The translations under genes were made by a program, and so were the position numbers. A DNA stretch of 64,000 nt from an uncultured Mailhella sp. (lineage in GTDB: Bacteria; Desulfobacterota; Desulfovibrionia; Desulfovibrionales; Desulfovibrionaceae). Below, piece by piece: positions 36,461-45,845 of this stretch; the stretch's first letter is position 1, and each line of letters begins with the position of its first letter. The notes under the pieces were generated by a model. The model was not told the DNA's origin. It saw nothing but the letters and a program-made list of their open reading frames with translations, and ran no database searches. The stretch lies in contig CAJTRG010000005.1 in the NCBI GenBank assembly GCA_910578585.1, positions 62,001-126,000 on the forward strand, written 5' to 3'.

Positions 36461-37768
36461 ATGGATCTTAACAGCTATTTTAAAATCAAAGAAAAAGGTT
36501 CTTCTGTCCGCACAGAAATTATGGCGGGTCTCACAACCTTTATGACTATGGCATACATTCTTGCCGTCAACCCCACTATTTTAAGCGCAACTGGCATGGA
36601 TGCAAGTTCTGTTTTTGCAGCAACAGCAATCAGTTCTGCCATTTCAACGCTGGTTATGGCTCTTTATGCAAACCTGCCTATCGGCCTTGCGCCCGGCATG
36701 GGCATCAACGCCTTTTTTGCCTACAGTGTTTGCCTGGGCATGGGCTATTCCTGGCAGTTTGGGTTAACTGTTGTTTTGATTGAAGGTTTTATCTTTATTT
36801 TCCTGACTGTCACCAACTTGCGCGAAAGCATTCTGAACTGTATTCCGCTGCCGCTCAAACATGCGATTTCTGCGGGCATTGGGCTTTTTATTGCCTTTAT
36901 CGGCCTGCAGTCTTCCGGCATTGTTGTGGCTAATCCAGCCACCCTTGTTTCCATGGGCGATATTGCCAGCCCCAAAGCATTTGTCACTGTGATTGGACTT
37001 GCAGCCATTGCCATTATGCTTGTACGTGGCGTGCGCGGTGCTTTGCTCTACGGTATTTTCTTTGCCACCATTGTCGGTGTATTTAACGGCGTAACCCAGC
37101 TTGGCGATTTATCTTTCTCCAGTTTAATTTCCCTGCCGAGCGTTGCCCCAACTTTCTGGCAATTTGATTTTTCACAAATTTTCACCACCGATATGCTGAT
37201 TATTTTGTCAACCTTGCTTTTCGTTGACCTTTTCGACACAGTAGGCACTCTGGTTGGCGTTGCCACAAAGGGTAATCTGCTGGACGAGAACGGCAAACTT
37301 CCTCAAGCAAAGCAAGCTTTCTTTGCTGACGCTATCGGTTCTGTTGTGGCTGCTATTTTTGGTACTTCTGCCGTTACTTCCTATGTGGAAAGTGCCGGCG
37401 GTGTTGCAGCGGGCGGCCGTACCGGTTTGACCGCGCTGACTATTGCCTGTCTCTTCACGGTTTCCTTGCTTCTGGCGCCGATTTTCCTCATAATTCCGGC
37501 TGCGGCAACGGCTTCTACCCTGATTATTGTGGGCCTCTTCATGGTTACTTCTTTGAAGGAAGTGGATTTTGACGATTATGCCCTTGGCATCCCCATGTTT
37601 GTAACAATCCTTGGTATTCCGCTAACCTACAGTATTGCCAACGGCATTGCCTGGGGTATTATCAGTTACGTGGTGATTTATCTTTTGGCGGGCAGAATCA
37701 AGAAAGTTCATCCGCTCGCCACTATTCTTGCCGTTTTATTTATTGCCAAGTATGTTTTCGCTTTATAA
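36461..37768 (+). CDS. AzgA-type NCS2 purine (adenine/guanine/hypoxanthine) permease
   Basis: A 435-aa inner-membrane permease with about twelve helices. RTEIMAGLTTFMTMAYILAVNP at the start, IGLAPGMGINAFFAY and the second-half FVDLFDTVGTLVGVA motif (seen as LLFVDLFDTVGTL) mark the AzgA branch. The start at 36461 is preceded by GGGAG; the frame extends 50 codons upstream with weak coding character. The 277 bp before the start, back to ilvE, show no purine riboswitch that I can recognise. Confidence 0.9.
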   Translation: MDLNSYFKIKEKGSSVRTEIMAGLTTFMTMAYILAVNPTILSATGMDASSVFAATAISSAISTLVMALYANLPIGLAPGMGINAFFAYSVCLGMGYSWQFGLTVVLIEGFIFIFLTVTNLRESILNCIPLPLKHAISAGIGLFIAFIGLQSSGIVVANPATLVSMGDIASPKAFVTVIGLAAIAIMLVRGVRGALLYGIFFATIVGVFNGVTQLGDLSFSSLISLPSVAPTFWQFDFSQIFTTDMLIILSTLLFVDLFDTVGTLVGVATKGNLLDENGKLPQAKQAFFADAIGSVVAAIFGTSAVTSYVESAGGVAAGGRTGLTALTIACLFTVSLLLAPIFLIIPAAATASTLIIVGLFMVTSLKEVDFDDYALGIPMFVTILGIPLTYSIANGIAWGIISYVVIYLLAGRIKKVHPLATILAVLFIAKYVFAL

Positions 37769-37789
37769 AAACTCTGCACAATAAAAGAG

Positions 37790-37827
37790 AAAGCCTGTTC
37801 ATAACAACTGAACAGGCTTTTTATTTT
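37790..37827. terminator. Bidirectional terminator between permease and sulfotransferase genes
   Basis: The stem AAAGCCTGTTC / GAACAGGCTTT with a 9-nt loop is followed by TTATTTT on the plus strand and has an A-rich flank on the other side. It can serve both convergent genes. Confidence 0.85.
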
Positions 37828-37841
37828 GTTTGATTTTTTCT

Positions 37842-39266
37842 TTAGAAACAATCAGAAGCTTGATTCATTATTTTTGGAGGTTTGCTTCCATTTGGAGAGG
37901 GTTTGAAATCAAGCAAGGTCTTCCAGTCAGGGCAATTGGGAGCAAGCTTGCGGATGGGCTTAAGGTCACGGCCTTTCAGCTGAGCTGAATCAGCAGCATA
38001 ACGGAAAGAACGGTGGATTTGTGTCCATGGATTTTCATCCTTCTTCACGCAATATGCTTCATCGCCGGACATTGGGTTGACAAATTCCCAGACAACTTCA
38101 CCTTTTGGCGTTACTTCAAACAAGTGACCATTGTTGGTTGAAGTAATTTGCCAGTTGCCGTTAGGAAGTTTTTGTGCAGCACTTTGATAATCTGAATAGA
38201 AGCTGTTGGCATCACCGGTTTTGAAAGTCCAGACAATTTCACCGCCATTGAATGTGCCGTCACGTTTAATTTCGTAAACAGCGCTGTAGTTGCCGTTTGG
38301 ACGCATGGTACCATTATCAAAAATACTTACGTTGCCATTGGGCAGCCAGTTACAGTCGTGGGAACCGAACAAAATTTGGTCGCCGTTGCGGGCATAGCCT
38401 TGAACTTTTGTACCTAAGCCGTATGTATATGGATTCCCCCAGCGCCAAACCATTTTCTTGGTTTTGCGGTCAATAATATACATTTCGCCCCAGTCACGGG
38501 AGTTCACAAGGTATTGGTCAGTTTTTGGGTTGTAACGGATAGAGTTCCAATGTGTCCAGTCCGGGCCTGCCATATAGGCGGGATCATAACCGTATGGAAG
38601 GTGATAATTGGGGTTCCATTGGTCTTTTGCTGTACCGATATGATCTTTTACATGGAATTCCCAAACAACATTGCCCTTGGGGTCTACTTCAATAATGGAA
38701 TCCGGCCATACGCCTTCCAAAACTTTGCCGTCAGGATATTTAAATCCGTTCTTGTAGATGGTTGGGTCATGAGGTTCACGCCCCTTGGCAATCATTTCAT
38801 CCCAGGACATTTTTTCCCAAACAAGCATAGCGGTATTGCCGTTGGGCAAACGGTCAAAGCCATGGTGGGCAACTTTGTTCTTGTCGCGAATAGTGTGTTC
38901 CCATACAAGATTGCCGTCCCAGTCGTATTCACGAAGTGAACCGTGCCAGCCGCCAAAGGTTACGGGAGTATCAGGGCCTTGTTCTGCGCGGAGCAAATGG
39001 CCATTGGGGAGAAGTTCTGCCATAAAAGCCTGACGGCCGTTATGATCCCATTCATGTACAACATTACCTTCAAGATCAATAAGATATGTTTTTGTGCCAC
39101 CCAAATGGTTGGTATAAAGCACATATCCGCCATAGGATTTGTCTTTTTGATAATGAAGAACACCTAAAGGGCCGCAAATAGCCTCATATGCTTCAGAAAC
39201 AGATGGGCTGAGACATACGCCGGCAGCTAAAACTGCACTGGCTAAAATTGAAACAAGTTTACGCAT
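37842..39266 (-). CDS. Periplasmic arylsulfate sulfotransferase (AssT family)
   Basis: Transfers sulfate groups between phenolic compounds through a histidine intermediate, without PAPS. A signal peptide of about 26 residues ends at SVSEAYEA. The 474-aa protein is a six-bladed propeller with repeated W-D/N-G-N-V-V-W-E motifs (DWDGNLVWEH, DPKGNVVWEFH, TPKGEVVWEFV). Candidate catalytic histidines lie in WTHWNSIRY, GSHDCNWLPNGN and the C-terminal IHRSFRYA. No DsbL/DsbI pair is adjacent. RBS GGAGA precedes the ATG. Confidence 0.88.
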   Translation of the reverse strand: MRKLVSILASAVLAAGVCLSPSVSEAYEAICGPLGVLHYQKDKSYGGYVLYTNHLGGTKTYLIDLEGNVVHEWDHNGRQAFMAELLPNGHLLRAEQGPDTPVTFGGWHGSLREYDWDGNLVWEHTIRDKNKVAHHGFDRLPNGNTAMLVWEKMSWDEMIAKGREPHDPTIYKNGFKYPDGKVLEGVWPDSIIEVDPKGNVVWEFHVKDHIGTAKDQWNPNYHLPYGYDPAYMAGPDWTHWNSIRYNPKTDQYLVNSRDWGEMYIIDRKTKKMVWRWGNPYTYGLGTKVQGYARNGDQILFGSHDCNWLPNGNVSIFDNGTMRPNGNYSAVYEIKRDGTFNGGEIVWTFKTGDANSFYSDYQSAAQKLPNGNWQITSTNNGHLFEVTPKGEVVWEFVNPMSGDEAYCVKKDENPWTQIHRSFRYAADSAQLKGRDLKPIRKLAPNCPDWKTLLDFKPSPNGSKPPKIMNQASDCF

Positions 39267-39437
39267 TTTCTCTCCTTTATCTTATAGATTTGTATTTAAA
39301 TCCTATCAGCTCAATCAAAATAAAAATGTAAACTATGCTACATTTTTCACAAAAAAATTTAAGAGATTTTCCCATTCTTTTGCCTTTGTTGCATCCATAA
39401 ATTTTACCGCAAAGCAAACACAGCCATTAATCCAAAA

Positions 39438-39458
39438 AGCCTGTCAAATTGACAGGCT
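39438..39458 (-). terminator. Terminator after the first GT8 gene
   Basis: AGCCTGTC / GACAGGCT stem with a 5-nt loop; on the minus strand it is followed by five T residues. Confidence 0.85.
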
Positions 39459-39464
39459 CTTTGA

Positions 39465-40568
39465 TCAGCGCAAACTGTTTATCCAATACAGGGCTTGTTC
39501 TTTCCACAAAGAAAAATATTTACGCAGCCAATAGAAATACCAGTATTTTTCATAACGTTTCTTGCGTTCTTCACACCTTGCTATAATGCGCTGATAGGCT
39601 TCACTGTGCCGAAACGCCATAAGCTCCGCAGAAAAGACAGGAGTCTTTTCCGCATATTCCCACCACAGGGGAATATATTCATTATACACAGCCATACTGT
39701 TTGAAAACAAATAAGGCGAAGAGCTCCAGGGCTTTTGCATATAATGCAGAACACAAGGCTCAGCATAGGGCTTTAAATCCACACCATACTGTTTTAATTG
39801 CTTTTCCGCATCATGAACAATTTCTTTATCAACCCCTGACATATACATATCATATTTAAAATCCAGGACTTTGAAATTATTTTTAACAGCATAATTCAAG
39901 GCATCCTGATCGGGATATCGAGCCTTGTATTTTTTCAAAAACCAGGCGACTTTTCCCTCAATATTCTCTTCTTTCCATTTTTCAAGATTAACAAGCATTA
40001 CCCCTGCACAAAAATAATATTCATGGGTATGGAAAGAATACCTTTTCTCACCTTTTTGCTGCGGAAGAAGAATTTCTTTTTGCAATTTTTGCGCAGCCAG
40101 TTTATATTGCGCTACAGCACCAATAGCATAGGTATCGAGTTTTTCGCAAAAAATTTCTCGTATATCAGAAACAACGAGTGTATCACCGTCAAGATACAAA
40201 TAATAGTTTACTTCTTTTGGCAAAATTTGTGGATATAAGAGACGATAATACGTCATGTAATTGCCGCGCCAGGGTGAATAGTCTTTAAAATATTCATCTT
40301 TTGCATAAAATATTTCTATACTGCATGGATAAATTGCATTGAGTTCTTTTTCAAGTAAAGATATTTTATTGACTGTTGATTCGCTTAAATTGTCTGTAAT
40401 AATATGGAAATAGTATTTTTCTTCTGCTTCATTTTGATTTTCAACTATGGCATAAGGCAGTTTATCTTTATAAGAAAAAGAAACATTCGTATTTTTTACA
40501 ATGCTATACATTGTAACAGCAATATATTGTATATATTTCTCATCCCCGCAAAAACCAATATGATACAT
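39465..40568 (-). CDS. GT8-family LPS glycosyltransferase, copy 1
   Basis: A 367-aa retaining glycosyltransferase. The nucleotide-sugar DxD motif is in NYYLYLDGDTLVVSDI at about residue 125-140, and HIITDNLSESTVNK precedes it as in RfaJ/WaaJ-type enzymes. PDQDALNYAVKNNFKVL and the HY stretch before KPW are also typical. The first 95 or so residues match the next gene almost exactly, and the rest diverges. It is the downstream member of a tandem pair with identical leaders. Probable role: outer-core LPS or another surface glycan. Confidence 0.87.
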   Translation of the reverse strand: MYHIGFCGDEKYIQYIAVTMYSIVKNTNVSFSYKDKLPYAIVENQNEAEEKYYFHIITDNLSESTVNKISLLEKELNAIYPCSIEIFYAKDEYFKDYSPWRGNYMTYYRLLYPQILPKEVNYYLYLDGDTLVVSDIREIFCEKLDTYAIGAVAQYKLAAQKLQKEILLPQQKGEKRYSFHTHEYYFCAGVMLVNLEKWKEENIEGKVAWFLKKYKARYPDQDALNYAVKNNFKVLDFKYDMYMSGVDKEIVHDAEKQLKQYGVDLKPYAEPCVLHYMQKPWSSSPYLFSNSMAVYNEYIPLWWEYAEKTPVFSAELMAFRHSEAYQRIIARCEERKKRYEKYWYFYWLRKYFSLWKEQALYWINSLR

Positions 40569-40572
40569 TCCT

Positions 40573-40620
40573 GTTCTCCTCTATTGGAGAACAAGCATAT
40601 CTTATATATATATATATATA
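40573..40620 (-). promoter_or_regulatory. (TA)9 promoter tract and Shine-Dalgarno hairpin, GT8 copy 1
   Basis: On the minus strand TTGC is followed by nine TA repeats (40620-40603) and then AGATATGC. Next comes a hairpin, GTTCTCC / GGAGAAC (40592-40573), whose right arm holds the GGAG next to the ATG at 40568. The TA number would set the -35/-10 spacing, and the hairpin can mask the ribosome binding site. Confidence 0.6.
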
Positions 40621-41774
40621 GCAAGAACAATCTCAAGCAAAACACCTGTCCGAATAAACAAATTCTTCTTCTCACGCAAACTGTTGAGCCAATACACAAA
40701 TCTTCTTTTCCATACAGAAACCTTTTTGCGCAGCCAATAAAAATAACGATATTTTTCATAGCGAAGTTTCCGTTTTTCATCTCTTTGTATTTGCTGTTTG
40801 TAGGCTTCACTTTGTCTGATTTTCATAAGCTCATCAGAAAAGACAGGAGTCTTTTCCGCATATTCCCACCACAGGGGGATATATTCATTATAAATAACCG
40901 TGTGATTTGAAAAACATAAGCCGGCGGAATTCCAGGGTTTTAAAATATAATGGATAATATCAGGCTTCTCATATTCATTCAGCATAATGCCATATTCACG
41001 CAGCTGTGTATGAACATCCTGCATATAGTTTTTATCAACGCCAATAAGATACATATTATATTTAAAATCCAACACTTTAAAATTATCTTTAAAAACATAA
41101 TTTAATGCATCTTGATCAGGATATTTGACCGCATATGTATTCAAAAACCAGAAGAATTTTTCTTCGATATGTTCTTCCCGCCATTTATGCATATCAATAA
41201 GCATTAAACCAGAAGATAAATTATATTTATGCGTAAAAAATGAATACGTTTTCTCGCCTTTATGTTTTGGCGCAAGAATATGCTTCTGTAATTTTTTTGT
41301 AATTACATTGTATTGAGCAACAGCTCCAAGTGCATATCCATCAAGATTGACACAGAAAAGATCTCTAATATCCGCATCAACCAATATATCACCATCCATA
41401 TATAAAAAATATTTTATTTCTTTTGGCAAAATTTGTGGATATAAAATACGATAATAAGCTGCATAATTGCCTCGCCATGGAGGACACCCGGCGTACATTT
41501 CATCTTTTGCATAATGTATTTCTATACTGCAAGGATAAATTGCATTGAGTTCTTTTTCAAGTAAAGATATTTTATTGACTGTTGATTCGCTTAAATTGTC
41601 TGTAATAATGTGGAAATAGTATTTTTCTTTTGCTTCATTTTGATTTTCAACTATGGCATAAGGCAGTTTATCTTTATAAGAAAAAGAAACATTCGTATTT
41701 TTTACAATGCTGTACATTGTAACAGCAATATATTGTATATATTTCTCATCCCCGCAAAAACCAATATGATACAT
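40602..41774 (-). CDS. GT8-family LPS glycosyltransferase, copy 2
   Basis: A 390-aa paralogue of the next gene downstream. The DxD motif lies in YFLYMDGDILVDADI. The N-terminal part is almost identical to copy 1, with only a few base differences over about 300 bp that include the leader. The C-terminus carries a 22-residue extension that reads into the promoter of copy 1 and ends as AIYIYI, encoded by the TA repeat itself. A change in TA number would therefore alter both this C-terminus and the downstream promoter. Confidence 0.87.
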   Translation of the reverse strand: MYHIGFCGDEKYIQYIAVTMYSIVKNTNVSFSYKDKLPYAIVENQNEAKEKYYFHIITDNLSESTVNKISLLEKELNAIYPCSIEIHYAKDEMYAGCPPWRGNYAAYYRILYPQILPKEIKYFLYMDGDILVDADIRDLFCVNLDGYALGAVAQYNVITKKLQKHILAPKHKGEKTYSFFTHKYNLSSGLMLIDMHKWREEHIEEKFFWFLNTYAVKYPDQDALNYVFKDNFKVLDFKYNMYLIGVDKNYMQDVHTQLREYGIMLNEYEKPDIIHYILKPWNSAGLCFSNHTVIYNEYIPLWWEYAEKTPVFSDELMKIRQSEAYKQQIQRDEKRKLRYEKYRYFYWLRKKVSVWKRRFVYWLNSLREKKNLFIRTGVLLEIVLAIYIYI

Positions 41775-41778
41775 TCCT

Positions 41779-41826
41779 GTTCTCCTCTATTGGAGAACAA
41801 GCATATCTTATATATATATATATATA
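41779..41826 (-). promoter_or_regulatory. (TA)9 promoter tract and Shine-Dalgarno hairpin, GT8 copy 2
   Basis: Same arrangement as for copy 1, displaced by exactly 1206 bp: TTGC, nine TA repeats (41826-41809), AGATATGC and the GTTCTCC / GGAGAAC hairpin (41798-41779). Sequence similarity between the two leaders stops right before TTGC. Confidence 0.6.
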
Positions 41827-41847
41827 GCAAGGGAAATCACAAAAAAA

Positions 41848-41869
41848 AAGCCTGTCAAAGGACAGGCTT
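41848..41869 (-). terminator. Terminator after the alpha-hydroxy-acid oxidase gene
   Basis: AAGCCTGTC / GACAGGCTT stem with an AAAG loop, followed on the minus strand by a run of T. It isolates the GT8 copy 2 promoter from upstream transcription. Confidence 0.88.
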
Positions 41870-41897
41870 CTTCATATCATATTTTATTAATTATACA

Positions 41898-42935
41898 TTA
41901 ATATATTTTTGGAATACTGATAAGGTGCATATTGGTTTCCTGCACAGATGGGCAGCCCACTAAAACCATGGTAGATTTGAGTTGACCCTTGAGCATTTCA
42001 ATATACGCCTTGACGCCTTCCGCTTCACCGCCCATGGCAGCAATGCTGAATGGTCTGCCAATCAGCACCGCGTCAGCACCAAGAGCCAGCATTTTCAAGA
42101 TATCCACACCGTCACGAATGCCACCGTCAGCAAGCACAGTGAGCTGACCTTTGACGCGCTGTGCAATTTCAGGAAGCACATCAGCAACACCCATGGCATG
42201 GTCAAGCACACGTCCGCCATGGTTTGAAACAACAATGGCATCACAGCCTGCTTCAGCCGCAACACGAGCATCGGCAACAGTCATAATACCTTTTAAGATG
42301 AACTTTTTGCCCTTTGCATGCACTTTATCCACAACATTTTTGAGTTCTTCCGGGCCTTTTGGAGAAACCGGACGACCCATTTTGGCAAGGGTAATCAGCC
42401 CTGCAGCATCAATATCCATACCAATAATAGAACAATTGGTAGCCACGGCTTTTTCCAGTTTTTCATCAAATTCTTTGGCTTCCCAAGGTTTTATAAAGGG
42501 AATGCCATAGCCGCCTGCTTCGGTAATAGCGTTAAAACCGCTTTCATGAATAAAGGCAGGCACGCCGTCGCCCGTACAGCCAATAGTACCGCTTGCTTTA
42601 CAGCCGTCGACAATGGCTTTGCAATATTGTTCTTCGGTGAGTTTTCCGCCCATATTGAAAGATACCCCGCCAATAGGAGCAGCCAGCACAGGAATTTCCA
42701 AATTGAGCCCCAAAATGGAACAGCTGATTTCAGGATCACGCACATCATGGATAAGCCGCATATTGACGTGAATATTTTTCAATGATTTCATATTATTATG
42801 AAAAGCAGAACCAGTGCCGCAGCCGCCCATGCCTGGGGTTTCACCCGCGCACACTCTGCCGTCACAAACGGAACAAACACGGCAAAATCCCTGCATACGT
42901 TCTTTAGCTATTTTTCTCACTTCTTGCATATCCAT
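41898..42935 (-). CDS. FMN-dependent alpha-hydroxy-acid oxidizing protein with Cys-rich N-terminus
   Basis: A 345-aa TIM-barrel flavoenzyme of the lactate/glycolate oxidase family. The FMN and catalytic stretch VVSNHGGRVLDH (His-Gly-Gly) is near residue 235-246 and LADGGIRDGVDILKMLALGA follows. The first 45 residues hold six cysteines (CRVCSVCDGRVCAGE...GGCGTG), which could bind a metal or Fe-S cluster and are absent from the classic oxidases. GAGGGG precedes the ATG at good spacing. In an anaerobe it more likely works as a dehydrogenase; substrate unknown. Confidence 0.87.
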   Translation of the reverse strand: MDMQEVRKIAKERMQGFCRVCSVCDGRVCAGETPGMGGCGTGSAFHNNMKSLKNIHVNMRLIHDVRDPEISCSILGLNLEIPVLAAPIGGVSFNMGGKLTEEQYCKAIVDGCKASGTIGCTGDGVPAFIHESGFNAITEAGGYGIPFIKPWEAKEFDEKLEKAVATNCSIIGMDIDAAGLITLAKMGRPVSPKGPEELKNVVDKVHAKGKKFILKGIMTVADARVAAEAGCDAIVVSNHGGRVLDHAMGVADVLPEIAQRVKGQLTVLADGGIRDGVDILKMLALGADAVLIGRPFSIAAMGGEAEGVKAYIEMLKGQLKSTMVLVGCPSVQETNMHLISIPKIY

Positions 42936-43106
42936 AGAAAGCCCCTCTTTTTTGCATATAAGTTGATTTTATATAGCATATACAATTTATTTTGTCACTT
43001 ATTCTTTTTTTCCGCAAAAATTTTTTCTGTGAAAGGGCTCTTTAACATTGCGTTAAAGAAAATAATTCCTTATAAATACAAAAAGTTATTTTTAAAGTGA
43101 GGACGT

Positions 43107-44327
43107 ATGATATTAGCAAATCATTGTTATCAAAACCTTGCCGGCAGTTATCTTTTTTCTGAAATAGCAAAAAGAGTCAATAAATATTCCAGTGAACACC
43201 CTGACAAAAAAATTATTCGCCTTGGCATTGGCGATGTAACCAAACCTCTGCCAGACAGCGTTATTGCTGCCCTGCACAAGGCAGTTGACGAACAGGCAAC
43301 CCCAGAAGGCTTCCGCGGTTACGGCCCTGAACAAGGCTATGATTTCTTGCGTGAAACCATTGTGGAAGATTGTTTCAAACAATTTGGCTTTACTAAAGAT
43401 GAAATTTTTGTCAGCGACGGCGCTAAAAGCGATATCGGCAATTTCCAGGAACTTTTTGATACATCCTGCAAAATCGCCATTACTGACCCTGTATACCCTG
43501 TTTATGCGGACTCAAACGTTATGGCTGGCCGCGCCTCTGCACAAAAAGACGGACGCTTCCAGGGCATCATTTATCTTTCCTGCACTTCTGAAAACAATTT
43601 TGTGCCGGAACTTCCTTCCGAACGCCCTGACATTATTTATTTGTGCTATCCCAACAACCCCACAGGTACAGTGCTGACCAAGGATCAGCTCAAAGTTTGG
43701 GTTGATTATGCCCGCGCCAACGGCAGCCTGATTTTATTTGACTCTGCCTATGAAGCCTTTATCCGCACTCCTAACGTTCCCCACAGCATTTATGAAATCG
43801 AAGGAGCAAAAGAATGTGCTGTAGAATTTAGAAGCTATTCAAAAATTGCCGGCTTTACCGGACTTCGCTGCGGTTATGTAGTTATTCCTAAGAATTTGTG
43901 TCTCAAAACCAGCGACGGCAAAGATGTGCCTCTGCATAATCTGTGGGTGCGCCGCCAAACCACCAAATACAACGGCACTCCCTATATTGTGCAGCGTGCA
44001 GCTCAGGCTGTGCACAGCGCACAAGGCAAAAAGGAAACAAAGGAACTCATTGACGCATACCTTCTCAATGCAAAGCATATCCGCGAAGGCTTTGCCAATA
44101 TGGGCCTGACCGTTTACGGCGGTGTGGATGCCCCCTATGTTTGGCTGAAACTCCCTGTCAATGATTCCTGGAAATTCTTTGATGAACTCCTCACTCAAGT
44201 TAATATTGTGGGCACTCCCGGACAAGGCTTTGGCCTTTGCGGTGAAGGCTATTTCCGCCTGACCGCTTTCGGCAGCCTTGAAAATACCCTTGAAGCCGTC
44301 GAACGCCTCAAAAAATTCAAATTCTAA
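43107..44327 (+). CDS. dapL: LL-diaminopimelate aminotransferase
   Basis: Makes LL-diaminopimelate from tetrahydrodipicolinate in one step for lysine and peptidoglycan. The 406-aa fold-type I enzyme shows [16 protein letters not shown], the [12 protein letters not shown] stretch, [21 protein letters not shown] and the PLP lysine in [15 protein letters not shown]. Length and motifs are those of DapL and not a general aminotransferase. GTGAGG precedes the ATG. Confidence 0.95.
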   Translation: MILANHCYQNLAGSYLFSEIAKRVNKYSSEHPDKKIIRLGIGDVTKPLPDSVIAALHKAVDEQATPEGFRGYGPEQGYDFLRETIVEDCFKQFGFTKDEIFVSDGAKSDIGNFQELFDTSCKIAITDPVYPVYADSNVMAGRASAQKDGRFQGIIYLSCTSENNFVPELPSERPDIIYLCYPNNPTGTVLTKDQLKVWVDYARANGSLILFDSAYEAFIRTPNVPHSIYEIEGAKECAVEFRSYSKIAGFTGLRCGYVVIPKNLCLKTSDGKDVPLHNLWVRRQTTKYNGTPYIVQRAAQAVHSAQGKKETKELIDAYLLNAKHIREGFANMGLTVYGGVDAPYVWLKLPVNDSWKFFDELLTQVNIVGTPGQGFGLCGEGYFRLTAFGSLENTLEAVERLKKFKF

Positions 44328-44348
44328 AATAAAACAAAATAATAGCGA

Positions 44349-44378
44349 AAAACGGAGGATTTTCCTCCGTTTTTTTAT
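44349..44378 (+). terminator. Rho-independent terminator of dapL
   Basis: AAACGGAGG / CCTCCGTTT stem with a small T loop and a run of seven T. Confidence 0.92.
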
Positions 44379-44535
44379 GATTTTTTTACGCAAAATTTGA
44401 CTTGCACTAAAAAATATATTGAAGTAAATGTAGTTCTGAAAATAACAAATTATCGTTGTGCCACACTGGCAAATTCAAAAAAATTTGACTTGCTCATACG
44501 CTGAGAGCTTTTGCTCCCACGTAGAAGGAACTGAG

Positions 44536-45798
44536 ATGTTAATCGACGATGATGTTCAACAGCAATTTTCCTCATTTTCTCCTGGATTTTGGATTTTTAC
44601 GGAAAATGTGTTTAAAATTGACGAACAGTTGAAAAAAATTTTTCATCTTGCGTCCAATGAAATAACGCTGGAAAATTTTTTAAACAGTATTGATAAAAAG
44701 ACTGCTGATTTTTTGCGTACCTTCTTTTCCTCCTCTGAAGCAGAACTGTTAAATATCAAATTTACAACAAAAAATAATCCCAACACGTATTTTCTGATGC
44801 AAGGCAGTGTTATCCTCAGGGATACAGGCAAAAATGCACTCTGCTGCTCTGGCTACTGCATTGAATTGGAATCACAATTCGCTGTGCCACGCCTGCTCTA
44901 TGCCAATGAATTTTGTGAATGGGAATGGAACGGCATTTCCGGTGAATGCCAATTTTGTGATAATTATCACGCACTCTTGGGCTATGCTCCTGATGATAAT
45001 GATTTTCCAAAGACTTTTGAAGACTGGGTAGAGCTTGTTCATCCTGACGATCTTGATGCCATTGAATTCCAAAGACAATTGTCCATGAATCCGGAAGCTG
45101 GCGATAAATTTGAATGTTCAGTCCGCCTCAGACACAAGGATGGGCATTATGTCTGGACAATCGGCAAAGGTTTTGTCACCCAGCGAAATCACCTTGGACA
45201 CGCCATTGCTCTTTACGGCACCAACCAAAGTCTGGAAGTTATCCAAAAGAAATACGATAATGCCCTGCAAAAAATCAATATGGATCCCCTGACCCATACC
45301 TATACACGGGATTTCTTCTCCAAAAAGTGGAAAGATATTGAAAACAGCAATATTTATCCCATCAGCTTTTTATACATTGATATATGCTACTTAAAAATGG
45401 TCAATGATCTTTTGGGGCATGATATTGGCGATGAAATGATCCTCAAAGCCGTGAAGATTATTGAGCAGACAATCCAGATGACGAAATTTATTATCAGAAT
45501 GGGCGGCGATGAATTTCTGGTGATATTGCCAAACTGTACAGCAGAACTGGCTGCCGCCTGTATCAATAACTTGTCAAAAGCCCAATCCCATTACGAAGAC
45601 GGTAAAATTCCTTCGGTCTTTGCCATGGGTAAATCCTTGATGACAAATAAATCCTCATTAAAAGAAACCATTTCAGCTGCTGAACGAGAAATGCAAAGCA
45701 ATAAGGAAAAAACCCGTCAGGAAGACCGTGCCATTTTGTTATACTATATTGAAGGCATTAAAAAAAAGAAAATAGACTATCACGATACGCGTATTTAA
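44536..45798 (+). CDS. PAS-GGDEF diguanylate cyclase
   Basis: Makes c-di-GMP. With the start at 44536 (AAGGA upstream) the protein is 420 aa. A first unrecognised sensory region of about 110 residues is followed by a PAS_3-type fold (WEWNGISGECQFC...VELVHPDDLDAIE and VRLRHKDGHYVWTIGKG). The GGDEF domain has DPLTHTYTRDFF, YIDICYLKMVNDLLGHDIGDE and an intact RMGGDEFLVILP. No transmembrane segment is visible, so sensing is cytosolic. A GTG 26 codons upstream is in frame but has no ribosome binding site. Confidence 0.9.
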   Translation: MLIDDDVQQQFSSFSPGFWIFTENVFKIDEQLKKIFHLASNEITLENFLNSIDKKTADFLRTFFSSSEAELLNIKFTTKNNPNTYFLMQGSVILRDTGKNALCCSGYCIELESQFAVPRLLYANEFCEWEWNGISGECQFCDNYHALLGYAPDDNDFPKTFEDWVELVHPDDLDAIEFQRQLSMNPEAGDKFECSVRLRHKDGHYVWTIGKGFVTQRNHLGHAIALYGTNQSLEVIQKKYDNALQKINMDPLTHTYTRDFFSKKWKDIENSNIYPISFLYIDICYLKMVNDLLGHDIGDEMILKAVKIIEQTIQMTKFIIRMGGDEFLVILPNCTAELAAACINNLSKAQSHYEDGKIPSVFAMGKSLMTNKSSLKETISAAEREMQSNKEKTRQEDRAILLYYIEGIKKKKIDYHDTRI

Positions 45799-45801
45799 AT
45801 G

Positions 45802-45838
45802 AAAAAACTGCCAGTTTAGCAACTGGCAGTTTTTTTTA
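45802..45838. terminator. Bidirectional terminator between GGDEF and znuB genes
   Basis: A perfect 15-bp stem (AAAAAACTGCCAGTT / AACTGGCAGTTTTTT) with a TAGC loop and T runs on both strands. Confidence 0.93.
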
Positions 45839-45845
45839 TCTTTAT

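Noticed and set aside
42936..43106. Possible lysine riboswitch upstream of dapL
   Set aside because: The segment is short and AT-rich and lacks the conserved lysine-riboswitch core.
44490..44535. CTGAGAGC...TGCTCCC leader before the GGDEF gene, looked like a riboswitch piece
   Set aside because: Only one short hairpin is present. The conserved cores of TPP and c-di-GMP riboswitches are missing.
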